DNA from: Rhodosporidiobolus odoratus
Taxonomy: Eukaryota; Basidiomycota; Microbotryomycetes; Sporidiobolales; Sporidiobolaceae
Length of the DNA: 64,000 bases
NCBI GenBank assembly: GCA_034387635.1
Contig: JAOANU010000007.1
Span: 434,001 to 498,000 of the forward strand
Direction of reading: 5' to 3'
The notes under the pieces are model-generated. The model was not told the DNA's origin. It did not search any database and saw only the letters and a program-made list of their open reading frames with translations. Each line of letters begins with the position of its first letter. The first letter of the stretch is position 1. A program made the position numbers and the translations under genes. Shown in pieces: positions 54,854-64,000 of the stretch.

Positions 54854-57565
54854 CTACTTCAGGCCTTTCACGCTGATCGTCGGAATGAAAACCCGAGGAG
54901 GCTTCGCCTTGCGCGCCTTTTCCGCCTCACGATAGATGTGGCACATCTGGCAGAACGAAGCAGCAAGTCAGCTCAGCAAGCAGGGAGAAGGCGCCACACG
55001 TACCACCTTCCTCCATTCTTTCTCGAACTTCCCTTTGAGTTGGTTGCCGATGTACCACGCCACTTTTGCTTTGTTCTCCTTGTCGAACGCTACATCAAGC
55101 TTCTCGAGGGTCTCTTCTTCCGCCGTGAGTCCGAAGATCTCGCACAGAGCGTCCATCGCCGTGGCGACCTCGAGGGGTAGCGTGAAGCGGAAAGATGGTT
55201 CAAGCGGAACGGATTGCTTCTTATGATTTGGGGAGGAAGAGGAGGAAGAGACCGGAAGGGGCAGATCAGAGTGCTCGGCATGTTGATGAGCAAACAGGTC
55301 GAAGAGGCTGCCGATAAAGGTCGAGCGGGAAGGAGAGCCGTTCTTGCCAGAGCGGTAACAGCCTTTGATAGAACAGGCGAGAGAGGAGGAGATCTCTTCG
55401 AAGAAGTCGTCCTCGTAGGCGGCATAGGCATCTGCGTCCGGGTCAAGAATTTCGTCTTCCTCGATATCGGCCGTGACTGCGAGGATGAGCTGCACAGTGT
55501 GGAGGTGAACCGACACCTTCCAGTCTTCGAGATCGCCGTCGATGTCAGTGAGCGCACTCTTCCAGCTAGTCGCGTTGACGATAGCGTCCTTGGGCTGCCA
55601 CAGCTTGATGACGGACGGCAAAAGGAGATAGTCGGGGAAAAGCGGGAAGTACGTCGCGTCTCCACGGTGCTGCTGATAGAAAGGACGCAGAGCGATTTGA
55701 CGCTTTTCGCGAGCGGTAGAAAGAGCCGCCTCGGAGCGTTGCTGCTGGATGCTTCTGAGTAGCTTGAGTAGGTCGGGCTTGAGGTTTTTCCATTCTGTCG
55801 GAAGAAGTGAGCATGGTAACGGAAGTAGTGCTGGAGGAAGGGCTTACCTTCTTCGCTGACAACGTCCGGACCCTTCGTAGTAAGCTTGCCAGAGAGCCAC
55901 GAGCTTGACTTAAAGCTGCGGAACGGGCGCAAGTTGAGCGGGGTGGCGAGATTGAGAAGGTCAAAGGTACGTACTCGTTCTCTTGCCATCCCTCTTCAAG
56001 GGCACGAACCCGCTGCTCGAGCCTGTCAAAAGGAGTTGTCAAGGGAGCCTCGCGCAGACGGAAGCAGTCGAGCTCACTCCGTTCGACGTGCCGATGGCTC
56101 TCCATTCTTCGTCTTGAGCGCTATCGGCGCCTCCTTCTCAGCGAGCTTCGAGACGGCACTGAATAGAAGCTTGCCCTCCTGCATAGAGAGTAGGATACTA
56201 GTTGGATACCGCGAGCAGAGCTTTAGACACAGAGAAAAGCACGCACCTCTTCCAGTGGGAGCAGCTTTTCCTTCCTTTTCTCGACGTACCGCGTGACCCG
56301 CTTACCCATCTCCCCCTTCTTCCTGCCGATCTCGTAAGAGTATACACTCGCGGCTTGGCCCCCGTCGCTCACATCAGGCTCGCCGGTTCGAGAGCGACTT
56401 CCGCCGCAAGCTCCTTTCTTGGCCGAGAAGGCTGCAGCTAGGCGCGCCTCTTCGTCGGCGTCGTCGCGCTCTTGCCTCTTCCAGAGAGCGTCGTCTTCGC
56501 GCTCGAGGTCGGAGAGCAGGGCCCAGCGCGCTGTCGTAGCGAGTTGACTCGGTTGCGTCGGCAGTTCTAGGTCGCGGGACAAGGTCTATACATCAGCTCT
56601 GGGGATAAAAGGCGCCAGACACGCACGACGTGTACGAAGTACGCATGAAGCGACAGCGTGATGGAGCTCAGGGTGTGTTTTGCTGATGTTGTCGAGTTTG
56701 ACGAGTCTACCCGAGCAAGCGCTTTGAGCGAATTCGGGGAGAAAACAGCGAATTAAAGAAACGCACCTGCTGCTCTTGCACGGCTTACACAACCGGATCC
56801 TGAGGAAGCAGTCCGGCATGCGAGAACCATGCTTGCCACAACCCTGGAAGCAACCTGAGGTTAGTAGCGGGCACTGAAAAAAAGGCAAAGCAACAGCACA
56901 CACCTGACACCTCTTCCCGTACACGAGTTCTGCATAGATTTGCTCGCCCATCTTGCTCACGGCGAATTCGGGAAGCCGAGCGCGCGCGCGGGATAACTGC
57001 CACACTGTGGTAGCACTCGAGGAAAGGAAGAAGGAGCGAAGGGTTCTCGTCGTGTTTGCGAGGGCTAGTACGTCTCCAGGGGTCAGGTGCTCTGCAATCT
57101 AAGAGGGATAGGGATCAGACCCGAGCGAAGAGAAGGGGAAAGGCAGAGGAAAGGTGCACCTTGGAGAGAACCTCGACCGGCAGCGACGACAGCCCGTCGT
57201 TGCGTTTCTTCGTCTGCCCTTTCCGACCCTTACCTGCAGATTTCTTGGCCTTCTTCCTAGCCGGCTCGTCCGTTCTGGCAGCATCCTCGAGATCCGACTC
57301 GAGCTGATCGACGTCTTCATCTTGCGAATCGTCATGCTCGTCAGGCACTGGACGCGCTGCTGTCCGATTCTTCCCAGCTACAAGCATGACAGGTCAAAAT
57401 TAGCTAGAGTATCGCTGAATACGGTCAAGGCAGAGACGACGACGTACCTCGCTTGCCCCCTCGCTTCTGTTTCTTCTGCCTCTCTGCCTTGAACTCGGCC
57501 TCAAGCCTGAGGAAGGACTCGGGTATGCCGTAGGTCACCTGTCCAGCTGCACGTAAGCTCTGCAT
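54854..57565 (-). CDS. F-box protein with CxxC-CxxC module, paralogue B
   Basis: Minus-strand exons 57565-57448, 57377-57160, 57098-56904, 56843-56767, 56706-56643, 56585-56247, 56178-56078, 56022-55975, 55915-55848, 55794-55004, 54946-54854 give 703 aa. A basic N-terminus is followed by an F-box (LSSLPVEVLSKIAEHLTPGD), then CQGC...RIRLCKPC, HPELHHAVASC, a charged helix (EIGRKKGEMGKRVTRYVEKR) and the same C-terminal domain as paralogue A (DWKVSVHLHTVQLILAVTAD, LPLEVATAMDALCEIFGL, IYREAEKARKAKPPR). Exons 3 and 4 have the same lengths (195 and 77 nt) as in A. Substrates are unknown. The whole frame closes, which supports the model. Confidence 0.8.
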
Positions 57566-58690
57566 GGCTATCGAGATGAGCGAGGTGAACCGACGAAGGG
57601 AGAGGTTGACTTTCGAAACTCGGCAGAGGTCAATCTCTGAGCAGACAGCAAAGGTGGGGAGTGTGTAGCGCAATACACCCTGCACACGCCCAAGTAGACC
57701 TCTCAGGTACCTTTGCGACAGCTACTTGCTACGAGACAAGCTTTCTTTCCTCCCACATCCGCCTCCTCCACCCACCTCTCGGCGCCGCCTAGGCCCACGA
57801 CAGCCTCCAGGCCCCCTGCTATATCCCGTAGCTGCAGGAAAGTCGAATAGCTGAAGTGCCACGTGTGCTAGTCTAGCAGGAAAGTGGGCGGAAGTCCTGT
57901 GCCGACAGAAGGTTGAAAAGATGGAACGGAGAAAAGACCGTCACAACACCTGCACCCGCGTGAGCGTCTTAGGCACCCATTACTGGTTCCAAACGATGAT
58001 TGCTGGGCGCTGCGACGCCTTTCGCCGGAGGAATGTGACCTGGACGCAGGAGAAGCAATAATGCAGGCAACCTGAAAAAGGGAAGAAAGGTTACGGTCTC
58101 AAATTTCAGCGATTCGTGCGAGGTGGGAGAGCAGCTTACAGTCTGAGGGGCCATCCTCTTGCGGCGTCAAGGCGTCAAGGAATCGAACAGGTCTTCTGAG
58201 AACGCCAGGACCGGACTACGGCGGAAGATGAGCGGAAAGCCAACGACATCGAGCTTAAAAGCCTGCGGCGGGCTCGCCATGGAGTAGAATCAAAGGAGTC
58301 GCAGAGGCTGCGTCGCAGGGGCTGGGTGATAGGCTGCGAGCGGGTTGAGCAGGCGTGGTTATCGACAACCTGCTCTCGTCCTCGTCCCGCACCTGCTCCC
58401 GCTCTCGTAGTCGCTTTAACGGAGCTTGACACTCCCGAACATTACGTTACAGCGTACTAAGTCTAGACGCGAAACAGCGGACGCCGTCGACGCCATCTCA
58501 CGCGCCCTCTGTCTCCCCTTGTAGAGATGGCTGAACACCATTCTCGCCCACGTCGAACTGCTTTACCAGCCGCAAGAGATGGCTAGACACGTAGAGCAAC
58601 TGCTCATAAGCGGACTGGCGGGCTCTTCATTTCCTTGTCCCATCTCGAACTCGACTACTCGCCCACACACACCAAATCGCATCCTCTGCC
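57566..58690. other. Intergenic, divergent promoters, about 1.1 kb
   Basis: Between the 5' ends of F-box protein B and the secreted protein gene. On the minus strand a short protein-like frame (58167-58280) is cut by an 8-bp tandem duplication; see findings. No tRNA could be folded around a GTTCGATTC-like string near 58180. Confidence 0.45.
58163..58178. repeat. 8-bp perfect tandem duplication (GGCGTCAA twice)
   Basis: Two adjacent identical 8-mers. On the minus strand the duplication places a TGA in the frame of a short ORF beginning at 58280. Confidence 0.85.
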
Positions 58691-59350
58691 ATGCTCTCGA
58701 AAGTCATCTACCTCGCCTGCTTCCTCGCGTTGACCGCCAGCCCTTCCCACGTGGCCGCCCTCCCTATTCCTCCGCGGGAGTCAACCCTTCTACCCCTGCG
58801 TTCCCGAGGCCTCAAGGCTCAACAACCCTTTTCCCGCCCCACCCTGCTTCCTCAACTCCACTTTGCCGCCGACGCTCACGAAGAGGACGCGTCCCCATCC
58901 GCCCTCACCACCTTTCTCGACCACGGCGACTCAATCTTCGCTGAGTCGGGGGTCGAGGCGAGCTTGGCAGCGGTAATGGCAGCAAGGCGGATTGATCCGG
59001 ACGAAGAAAAGGCAAGAGCGCTGCCGGTTCAACAGCCGGGCTTCTCAAGAATGGAGAGGAAGGTGCAGAAAAGGGACTGGGTAGTACCCGGCCAAGCCCC
59101 CGCCGCTTCATCTCGCACGACCACTCCGGCCGCTCCTGCGACCTTCATCTCCACCGCAACCTCTTCCTCCTTCACCACTCCTGCTTCGGCCTGGACGATC
59201 TCGACTCGCCAGATCTCGTCGCCCTCTTCATCCGCTCCCTCCTCGGCGCCCCCCTCCTCGAAGATCAACTGGGTTGTCGCGCCCGTACCGACCGTCGCCT
59301 CAAAGACTCGCCAGACTTCTTTCGGCAAGTCGCTGGACCCTGCTTTCTAA
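58691..59350 (+). CDS. Secreted Ser/Thr/Pro-rich protein with dibasic KR site and repeated WVV motif
   Basis: Not recognised. Single exon, 219 aa. The N-terminus (MLSKVIYLACFLALTASPSH, then VAALPIPP) is a clear signal peptide with a likely cleavage near Ala22-Ala23. A dibasic KR at residues 127-128 is followed by DWVVPGQAPA; a related NWVVAPVPTVAS occurs near residue 193, also after a Lys. Between them is a Ser/Thr/Pro/Ala-rich stretch probably O-mannosylated. There is no GPI-type hydrophobic tail. It may be a cell-wall or secreted protein matured by a Kex2-type protease; function unknown. Confidence 0.75.
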   Translation: MLSKVIYLACFLALTASPSHVAALPIPPRESTLLPLRSRGLKAQQPFSRPTLLPQLHFAADAHEEDASPSALTTFLDHGDSIFAESGVEASLAAVMAARRIDPDEEKARALPVQQPGFSRMERKVQKRDWVVPGQAPAASSRTTTPAAPATFISTATSSSFTTPASAWTISTRQISSPSSSAPSSAPPSSKINWVVAPVPTVASKTRQTSFGKSLDPAF

Positions 59351-60342
59351 GCCAGTACGTCGCTGCTCTGTCCTCCACTGCTTGGCAGCAGAGCTAACTT
59401 CCTCTCTCTGCAGCTGCACTCGACCGCGCTGTGCGCACAACCGCCTCTGCCAGCTCTCCTCTCCGGAGTCCTTGATGGACAACGACCTTTGTCCGTTCTG
59501 AGGTCGAGTCTCTAGTAGACCTGCGCCGAGCTCTCGCCCTGCCCTCCTAGCGAGGTGAAGAGCGATCGAGCGCCCCTCCTGCCCGCTCGAGGCGCAGCAG
59601 GTTGTGGCTTTTCCAATCTTGTCCACGCAGCAGCCCTGAGGGTCAGTCTGCATGGGGCTTTGCTAGCCTAACTGCGTAGCTCTATTGCCGTGGCTCCTAT
59701 CTGCAATACGCGGTTCCCTGTTGACAGCCCTTGACCAGTAGCAAGAGAGAAAAGAGATCGACCTCATGAGACCCGAGCAGTCTCGGAACCATGGAGCCTC
59801 ATGAAATCAGAAGGTTAGCCGCGACTTGCGACGTGTACTTGACAGAACAGAGCAGGTCACGGTGGGGCGGTCGCCTCGACGCTTCAGCCAGCTGGTATTC
59901 AGTCACCGATGAACCCGTTCCGCGTCGCCCACAAGCGCGCTCGAGAGTCGAGACGCAAGAGCACAGTCGTGGCCTTCGAGGTTTTGGAAGATTGCCTGCA
60001 GTCGTCCTGCGCGCAATTGCGCAAGCCGTGTCGTCCCGCAGAAGTCGGATGACCGGGATTCAGATGAGGCGGCGAGGATGGCGACGGCGGCGAAGGGAAG
60101 TTGACGAGCGGTGCGGGGAGTTTCATAAATCGGAAGGAAGCGCTGCGCGTGTCTCTTCAGCCGTGCAAACTGTTAGCGGGAGCATTGCAAGGCAGAAACT
60201 GCTTCTTCTCATTCTCATCTTCCCCGCCTTCCGCTACTTCCTCGACTTGCTCTGAGCGCCTGTACTCAGGCACCCTCCGTATGTAGCGTCCTCGCTACTC
60301 CCAGTGACTCGAGCTAATATATCTTGTCGAGCAGTCGTCGTT
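59351..60342. other. Intergenic, about 1 kb
   Basis: Between the secreted protein and PPR protein genes, both on the plus strand. No supported gene. The plus-strand open frame at 59791-60255 has no start context or motif that persuades me. Confidence 0.45.
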
Positions 60343-63150
60343 ATGGCATCCGCCTCAATCCTGCGACCAGCAACTCGCTCTTCGACTTCGACTGGCCCGC
60401 TGTTGGACGTGTTCGCACCGGCAGTGTATGGTATCAGCACTGCTCCGGCCCGTCATCTGTCGACCGCCGCCGCCCAGGCCGAAGCACTCTCAGCTCCTTC
60501 GACTTCTTCTCCCTCTACGTCTTCTTCCTCCGGGCCTCGAACTCGCAAAGCAGACAACCCCTCCCGCCCGCCGTCTATCAGTTTGAAGCCACGCTCTACT
60601 CCTCGGTCTACCCCTCGACAAGGCCGCAACCGACCTCCCCTCCTTCGAGCCGAACCCTCCGCCGTCGACCTTCTCTCTCGCATCCGAAAACTCGCTCCCT
60701 CATCCGGCTCTTCCCCCAGCGAAGCCCAGTCCGCGCTCGATGCTCACAACTCAGCCGTACTCTCGCTGAATCGAGGCATCCGAGACCTGAAGAAGCCGAA
60801 TTACCAGCACGCTTTTCAGCAAGGCTGGCTTCCTTTGCGGAAAAAAGGACAGGTGGGCCGCCTACCTTCGGAAGACGTTGCCAAGGTGCTTCGAGTCGTC
60901 ACCGCCACGATGAGGGAGAATCCGGACAGGCTGCGGCTAGATTGGAAGTGGTGGAAGGAGCTAATTCTGTGGGTCAGTGGTGAGGCGCAAGTGGTCAAGG
61001 CGTGCGTGGCAGATTGGGCGTGGGAGGCAGTCGCGGTTGGGCCATCGGGGTGCGAACGCGTCGTCGAGATCTTCGAGGCCCTCGGACGGGAACAGGACAA
61101 GGCGATTAGGGTGGCGGAGAACTCGCCGGATTTCGCTTCGAAGCGAGATAGGCCCTTCGCGCCTAAAGCAGAAGAGGATGAGCCCAAATTGACGACCTGG
61201 CTGTTTGCCGCTGCCGTGGCTTCCAAGACGATCCTCCGCGCCCGACAGCCCCAGCCTGCCGAGCCCTTTTCCACCCTTCTTCCAGCCTACCTCGACCGTT
61301 CCCTTCCCAAGCTGTCTTCCTTCCTCGAGCACTTCAACTTCCTACATCGTCTGAACAAGAGTCTCAACGCCAATTCCGCGTATACCGACATGCCGGATGC
61401 TCTCGCCCTCTCCCTCGCCTCCATCCGCCAAGTCGCCCTTGCACAGCGATGGTATATTCGACGAGACCTTCCTGCCGTCGGCGTGTGGCGTCTTGCTAGC
61501 GCTTACTTTCGATCGGGCGAACACGACAGGGCGTGGGAGTTGTGGAAGTCGATCCAGGACGCGGTTGATCACCCCGAACTGGGGTGGTTGTCGGTTGAGA
61601 GGTGGGATGCGAGCGCGAAGGAAAGATGGATCTCGAAGGAAGTACGGGAGGAAATTGAGCGGTATGAGCGGCCGTTCGAAGGAGCAGAGGAAGAAGAAGG
61701 CGATCACGCCAACTTACCCTTACCGCGGTCGGAACCGTCCTCGTCAGCCGATCCCACCCCCCCTCTTCCGCCCGCCATTCTCCATCAGTCAATTGTCGCC
61801 AAATTTCTCTCGGGCTTTGCCTACAGCCGGCAGTTCGAGCACGCCGAAGCGATCTGGAACTGGCTCTCATCCCATTCTCCCCCTCTCACCCCCGGCATCG
61901 TCTGCTGGACGGGCTTGCTCAACGGCTACGCCCGACGAGGTGATGTGGCTGCAGTTGAGCAGGTCTTCGACGACATGAAGGCGGCGCAGGTGGAGCCCGA
62001 TCTATGGGCCTGGCTTGACCGCATCGCAGCCCACTTTGAGGCGAAATTGCCGGACGAGGCCATGCAGCTGGTCAAGTTGATGCGAAGCAGTCAGAGTGTA
62101 CAGTGCTACGTCGACAAGGAGTATGGCGGCAAGCTCCCGGAACCGGCGTACAACGCTATCATCGTCGGGCTGCTGGCGAACGGGAAGCGGGCCGAGGCGG
62201 AGGCGCTTCTCCAAGATATGACCAAGCAGGGTACGCCACCGTCTACCTACACGGTCAACGGTTTCATCAAGCACTACTCGAGGGGCAGCAAGCCTGACCT
62301 CGCCGCCGTCGCTCGGCTCATCAAACTCGTCACGGATCAAGGTCTCGAAGCCAATGTCTACACTTTCACGATGGTCCTCAAAGCCCTCCTCGAGGCGAAG
62401 CAGAAGGACGCCACGGCGAAGACGATTGCGATCATGGAGGCCTCGAACGTCAAGCCGACTGTGACGACCTACGGTGCCATCATCGCTTCTCTCACCCGGG
62501 ACGGCAAGTACGAACATCTTCAAGCGGCGGTCGAGCTCCTCGATGAAATGGAGAACAAGAAGATGCCAACCAACGAGATCATCTACACCACACTCATCCA
62601 AGGCTTCCTGCGAGGAATGCTGTTCGTTCCGGCCTCTTCTCCTTCGCCCCTTCCCTCCGACAAGTCCTCTACTACGACTAACCCCGCTGCCCCCAAGTCG
62701 TCCCGTCTGCCTCCGATATCCGGTTCACCTGCCTCGCACCCTTACCTCGCCGCCGCTCTGACCCTCAAAGACCGGATGCAGCACCGCAATCTCCCCCTTC
62801 GCCGGGTCGGTTACAACGCCCTCATCTCCTCCGCCCTCGACCTACAGCACGAAGCCGGGACGCAACTTGCGCTCAGCCTCTTCAAGGAAATGCGACACCG
62901 ACTCCGCTCGACCTCTGGCTCTCCCGCGAGCACAACCCTCGGCGAGTCTGAGCAAGATTCGAGCGGTCGGCAAGTCACCGTCGCGGATACGTGGTACATC
63001 CTCCTGCAAGGGTTTGCGAGGATGCACGACTGGCAGAGGGCTCATGCCATTGTGACCGAGATGGAGAAGAATAAGTTCGAGGTGCGGAGTAAAGGGTTGA
63101 AGAAGCTGGTCAGGCATGTTGCGAGGAGGGAGTACCAGTACCTTGCGTAG
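60343..63150 (+). CDS. Pentatricopeptide repeat (PPR) protein, probably mitochondrial
   Basis: PPR proteins bind organellar RNA in a sequence-specific way. Single exon, 935 aa. The N-terminus (MASASILRPATRSSTST) is Ser/Arg/Thr-rich without acids, fitting a mitochondrial targeting signal. PPR units are clear in the second half: CWTGLLNGYARRGDVAAVEQ, YNAIIVGLLANGKRAEAEAL, VYTFTMVLKALLEAKQKDAT, TTYGAIIASLTRDGKYEHLQ and IIYTTLIQGFLRG, then VADTWYILLQGFARMHDWQR near the end. It is unusual here in having no intron. It may serve mitochondrial transcript stability or translation; the exact target is unknown. Start is the first ATG after in-frame non-ATG codons. Confidence 0.88.
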   Translation: MASASILRPATRSSTSTGPLLDVFAPAVYGISTAPARHLSTAAAQAEALSAPSTSSPSTSSSSGPRTRKADNPSRPPSISLKPRSTPRSTPRQGRNRPPLLRAEPSAVDLLSRIRKLAPSSGSSPSEAQSALDAHNSAVLSLNRGIRDLKKPNYQHAFQQGWLPLRKKGQVGRLPSEDVAKVLRVVTATMRENPDRLRLDWKWWKELILWVSGEAQVVKACVADWAWEAVAVGPSGCERVVEIFEALGREQDKAIRVAENSPDFASKRDRPFAPKAEEDEPKLTTWLFAAAVASKTILRARQPQPAEPFSTLLPAYLDRSLPKLSSFLEHFNFLHRLNKSLNANSAYTDMPDALALSLASIRQVALAQRWYIRRDLPAVGVWRLASAYFRSGEHDRAWELWKSIQDAVDHPELGWLSVERWDASAKERWISKEVREEIERYERPFEGAEEEEGDHANLPLPRSEPSSSADPTPPLPPAILHQSIVAKFLSGFAYSRQFEHAEAIWNWLSSHSPPLTPGIVCWTGLLNGYARRGDVAAVEQVFDDMKAAQVEPDLWAWLDRIAAHFEAKLPDEAMQLVKLMRSSQSVQCYVDKEYGGKLPEPAYNAIIVGLLANGKRAEAEALLQDMTKQGTPPSTYTVNGFIKHYSRGSKPDLAAVARLIKLVTDQGLEANVYTFTMVLKALLEAKQKDATAKTIAIMEASNVKPTVTTYGAIIASLTRDGKYEHLQAAVELLDEMENKKMPTNEIIYTTLIQGFLRGMLFVPASSPSPLPSDKSSTTTNPAAPKSSRLPPISGSPASHPYLAAALTLKDRMQHRNLPLRRVGYNALISSALDLQHEAGTQLALSLFKEMRHRLRSTSGSPASTTLGESEQDSSGRQVTVADTWYILLQGFARMHDWQRAHAIVTEMEKNKFEVRSKGLKKLVRHVARREYQYLA

Positions 63151-63632
63151 CTTGCAGGTTGCAAGGTGGTCTGTCTCTACCCTGCTCTCAACTGCGTCTC
63201 GCCGGAAGAGGAGCAAAGGGATATGGCAGCTTGAGAAGGTTGATTCTCTCCGGTCCGCCAGCCCTTACGCTTAGTAGGCTGCGTGATACACACCTCTGCC
63301 CCGCACCGTCCCACTTGGTGAGCCGTGCAGCTCTCGACGCTGTCGCAAAACGCCGCAATTGCGGCACAATACGGCGCGTTCGACGCTTGCCCGGAATAAA
63401 GCAACGCCGCGAAAAGTTCCAAGCCTTTGTATTCCAGAAGAACCATTTATAATCAGCCATAAACAGCCGTAAGTTGGCCGTAAGCTCCGCGTGGGGCGCC
63501 GAGCGATTGCCCTCGGCAACCTCCACTCGGGGTCGAGGTCGCGGGGGGAAGTTTTTGCCGAACTGGACTCAAGTCAAGATCACTCTTCTCGTTGCAGCAG
63601 TCGCACAAAGATACACGCAGATACCAGCAGTC
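63151..63632. other. Intergenic, promoter of the aldehyde dehydrogenase gene
   Basis: Between the PPR gene and the aldehyde dehydrogenase gene, both on the plus strand. No gene recognised. Confidence 0.5.
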
Positions 63633-64000
63633 ATGTCGTAAGTCTTCTTACTCGGCGCGCATAGATATCCCAGACACACCATCGCTGAAGATCATCTCCG
63701 AACCGGAACAACCCTGTCCGAAGATCCAAATCGGAATCTTCGTTGCAGCTTCTCACCAGCGTTCCCGTACCATCTTACGTCGCCGGCAAGGCCTTTCACG
63801 GTTCCGGCTCGTACACCGTCAAAGATCCACACAACCCGGATGCCGTGCTGCACGAAGTCTCGTCGATCAAGGTGGAGGACGTACCGAGGGTACTGGAAGT
63901 CGCGCAGAAGGCATTCAAAGTCTGGAAGCGAGTGCGTCTCTTCTCGTCGTATGAGCTGGATGGTTACACTGACGCGCCGCGTTCCGTCCCTTAAACGGAC
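63633..64000 (+). CDS. Aldehyde dehydrogenase family protein, 5' part
   Basis: NAD(P)-dependent aldehyde dehydrogenase superfamily by its N-terminus; the gene runs off the window. Exon 1 (63633-63637) has only ATGTC, exon 2 is 63760-63931, and the window ends inside the next intron (donor GTGCGT at 63932). Joined: MSSVPVPSYVAGKAFHGSGS, TVKDPHNPDAV, SSIKVEDVPRVLEVAQKAFK then VWKR, which matches the usual start of the ALDH fold (NP, eDv, A-x-AF-x-W). The TC+C join picks acceptor ACCAG at 63757-63759; the earlier GCAG gives the wrong frame. Substrate is unknown because the catalytic half is missing. Confidence 0.82.

Noticed and set aside
58150..58200. tRNA T-loop-like string GTTCGATTC on the minus strand
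   Set aside because: The flanking bases do not pair as a T-stem and no acceptor or anticodon arm can be placed.
60324..60983. 219-codon frame overlapping the PPR gene
   Set aside because: Shadow of the PPR coding frame; the PPR repeats are in the other frame.
1..64000. CRISPR arrays, insertion sequences, LTR or other transposons, rRNA genes
   Set aside because: No direct-repeat arrays, terminal repeats, transposase or reverse-transcriptase motifs, and no rRNA-like sequence were seen while reading both strands. A systematic repeat or covariance-model search was not possible here.

Overview
This window looks like nuclear DNA of a basidiomycete yeast. The coding sequence is GC-rich and genes sit close together on both strands. 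Nearly every gene is split by short introns (about 45-190 nt) with donors such as GTGCGT, GTACGC or GTAAGT, CTGAC/CTAAC-like branch points and CAG acceptors. The gene set (phenol hydroxylase, NCS1 permease, class II AP endonuclease, IPC synthase, ARP10, Dis3) and the expanded F-box proteins fit Pucciniomycotina red yeasts such as Rhodotorula or Rhodosporidium. That placement is inference. I rebuilt gene models by joining exons so that phase and family motifs agree, and checked that the exon lengths of each complete model sum to a multiple of three.

Layout. 1-14 kb: 3' end of adenosylhomocysteinase, SmD3, dynactin ARP10, a small unknown gene, a SET-only protein, an amidohydrolase-family decarboxylase and the Rag GTPase Gtr2. 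14-24 kb: a Whi5-like G1/S repressor, a short MetE-like methyltransferase and an NCS1 nucleobase permease. 24-34 kb: an F-box protein and exosome nuclease Dis3 (divergent pair), then a phenol 2-monooxygenase-like flavoprotein. 34-43 kb: F-box/CxxC protein A, RRP36, an F-box/LRR-like gene interrupted by TGA, and UBP8. 43-53 kb: a repeat-bearing mitochondrial protein, IPC synthase AUR1, an ammonium transporter and EMC4. 53-64 kb: AP endonuclease, F-box/CxxC protein B (paralogue of A), a secreted protein with a KR site, a PPR protein and the 5' end of an aldehyde dehydrogenase.

There is no operon logic. The genes are mostly housekeeping (splicing, RNA decay, rRNA processing, TORC1 signalling, SAGA deubiquitination, ER insertion, sphingolipid synthesis) mixed with nutrient uptake and catabolism. 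I see no transposon, CRISPR array, rRNA or convincing tRNA.

Most notable: three GC-AG introns needed to restore conserved reading frames (SmD3, Gtr2, ammonium transporter); very small exons, including a 6-nt internal exon in the permease; a single in-frame TGA within a leucine-rich-repeat-like region; a pair of F-box paralogues with a CxxC...CxxC module and matching 195-nt and 77-nt exons; and a mitochondrial protein with a duplicated 38-residue unit and three presequence-like boundaries.
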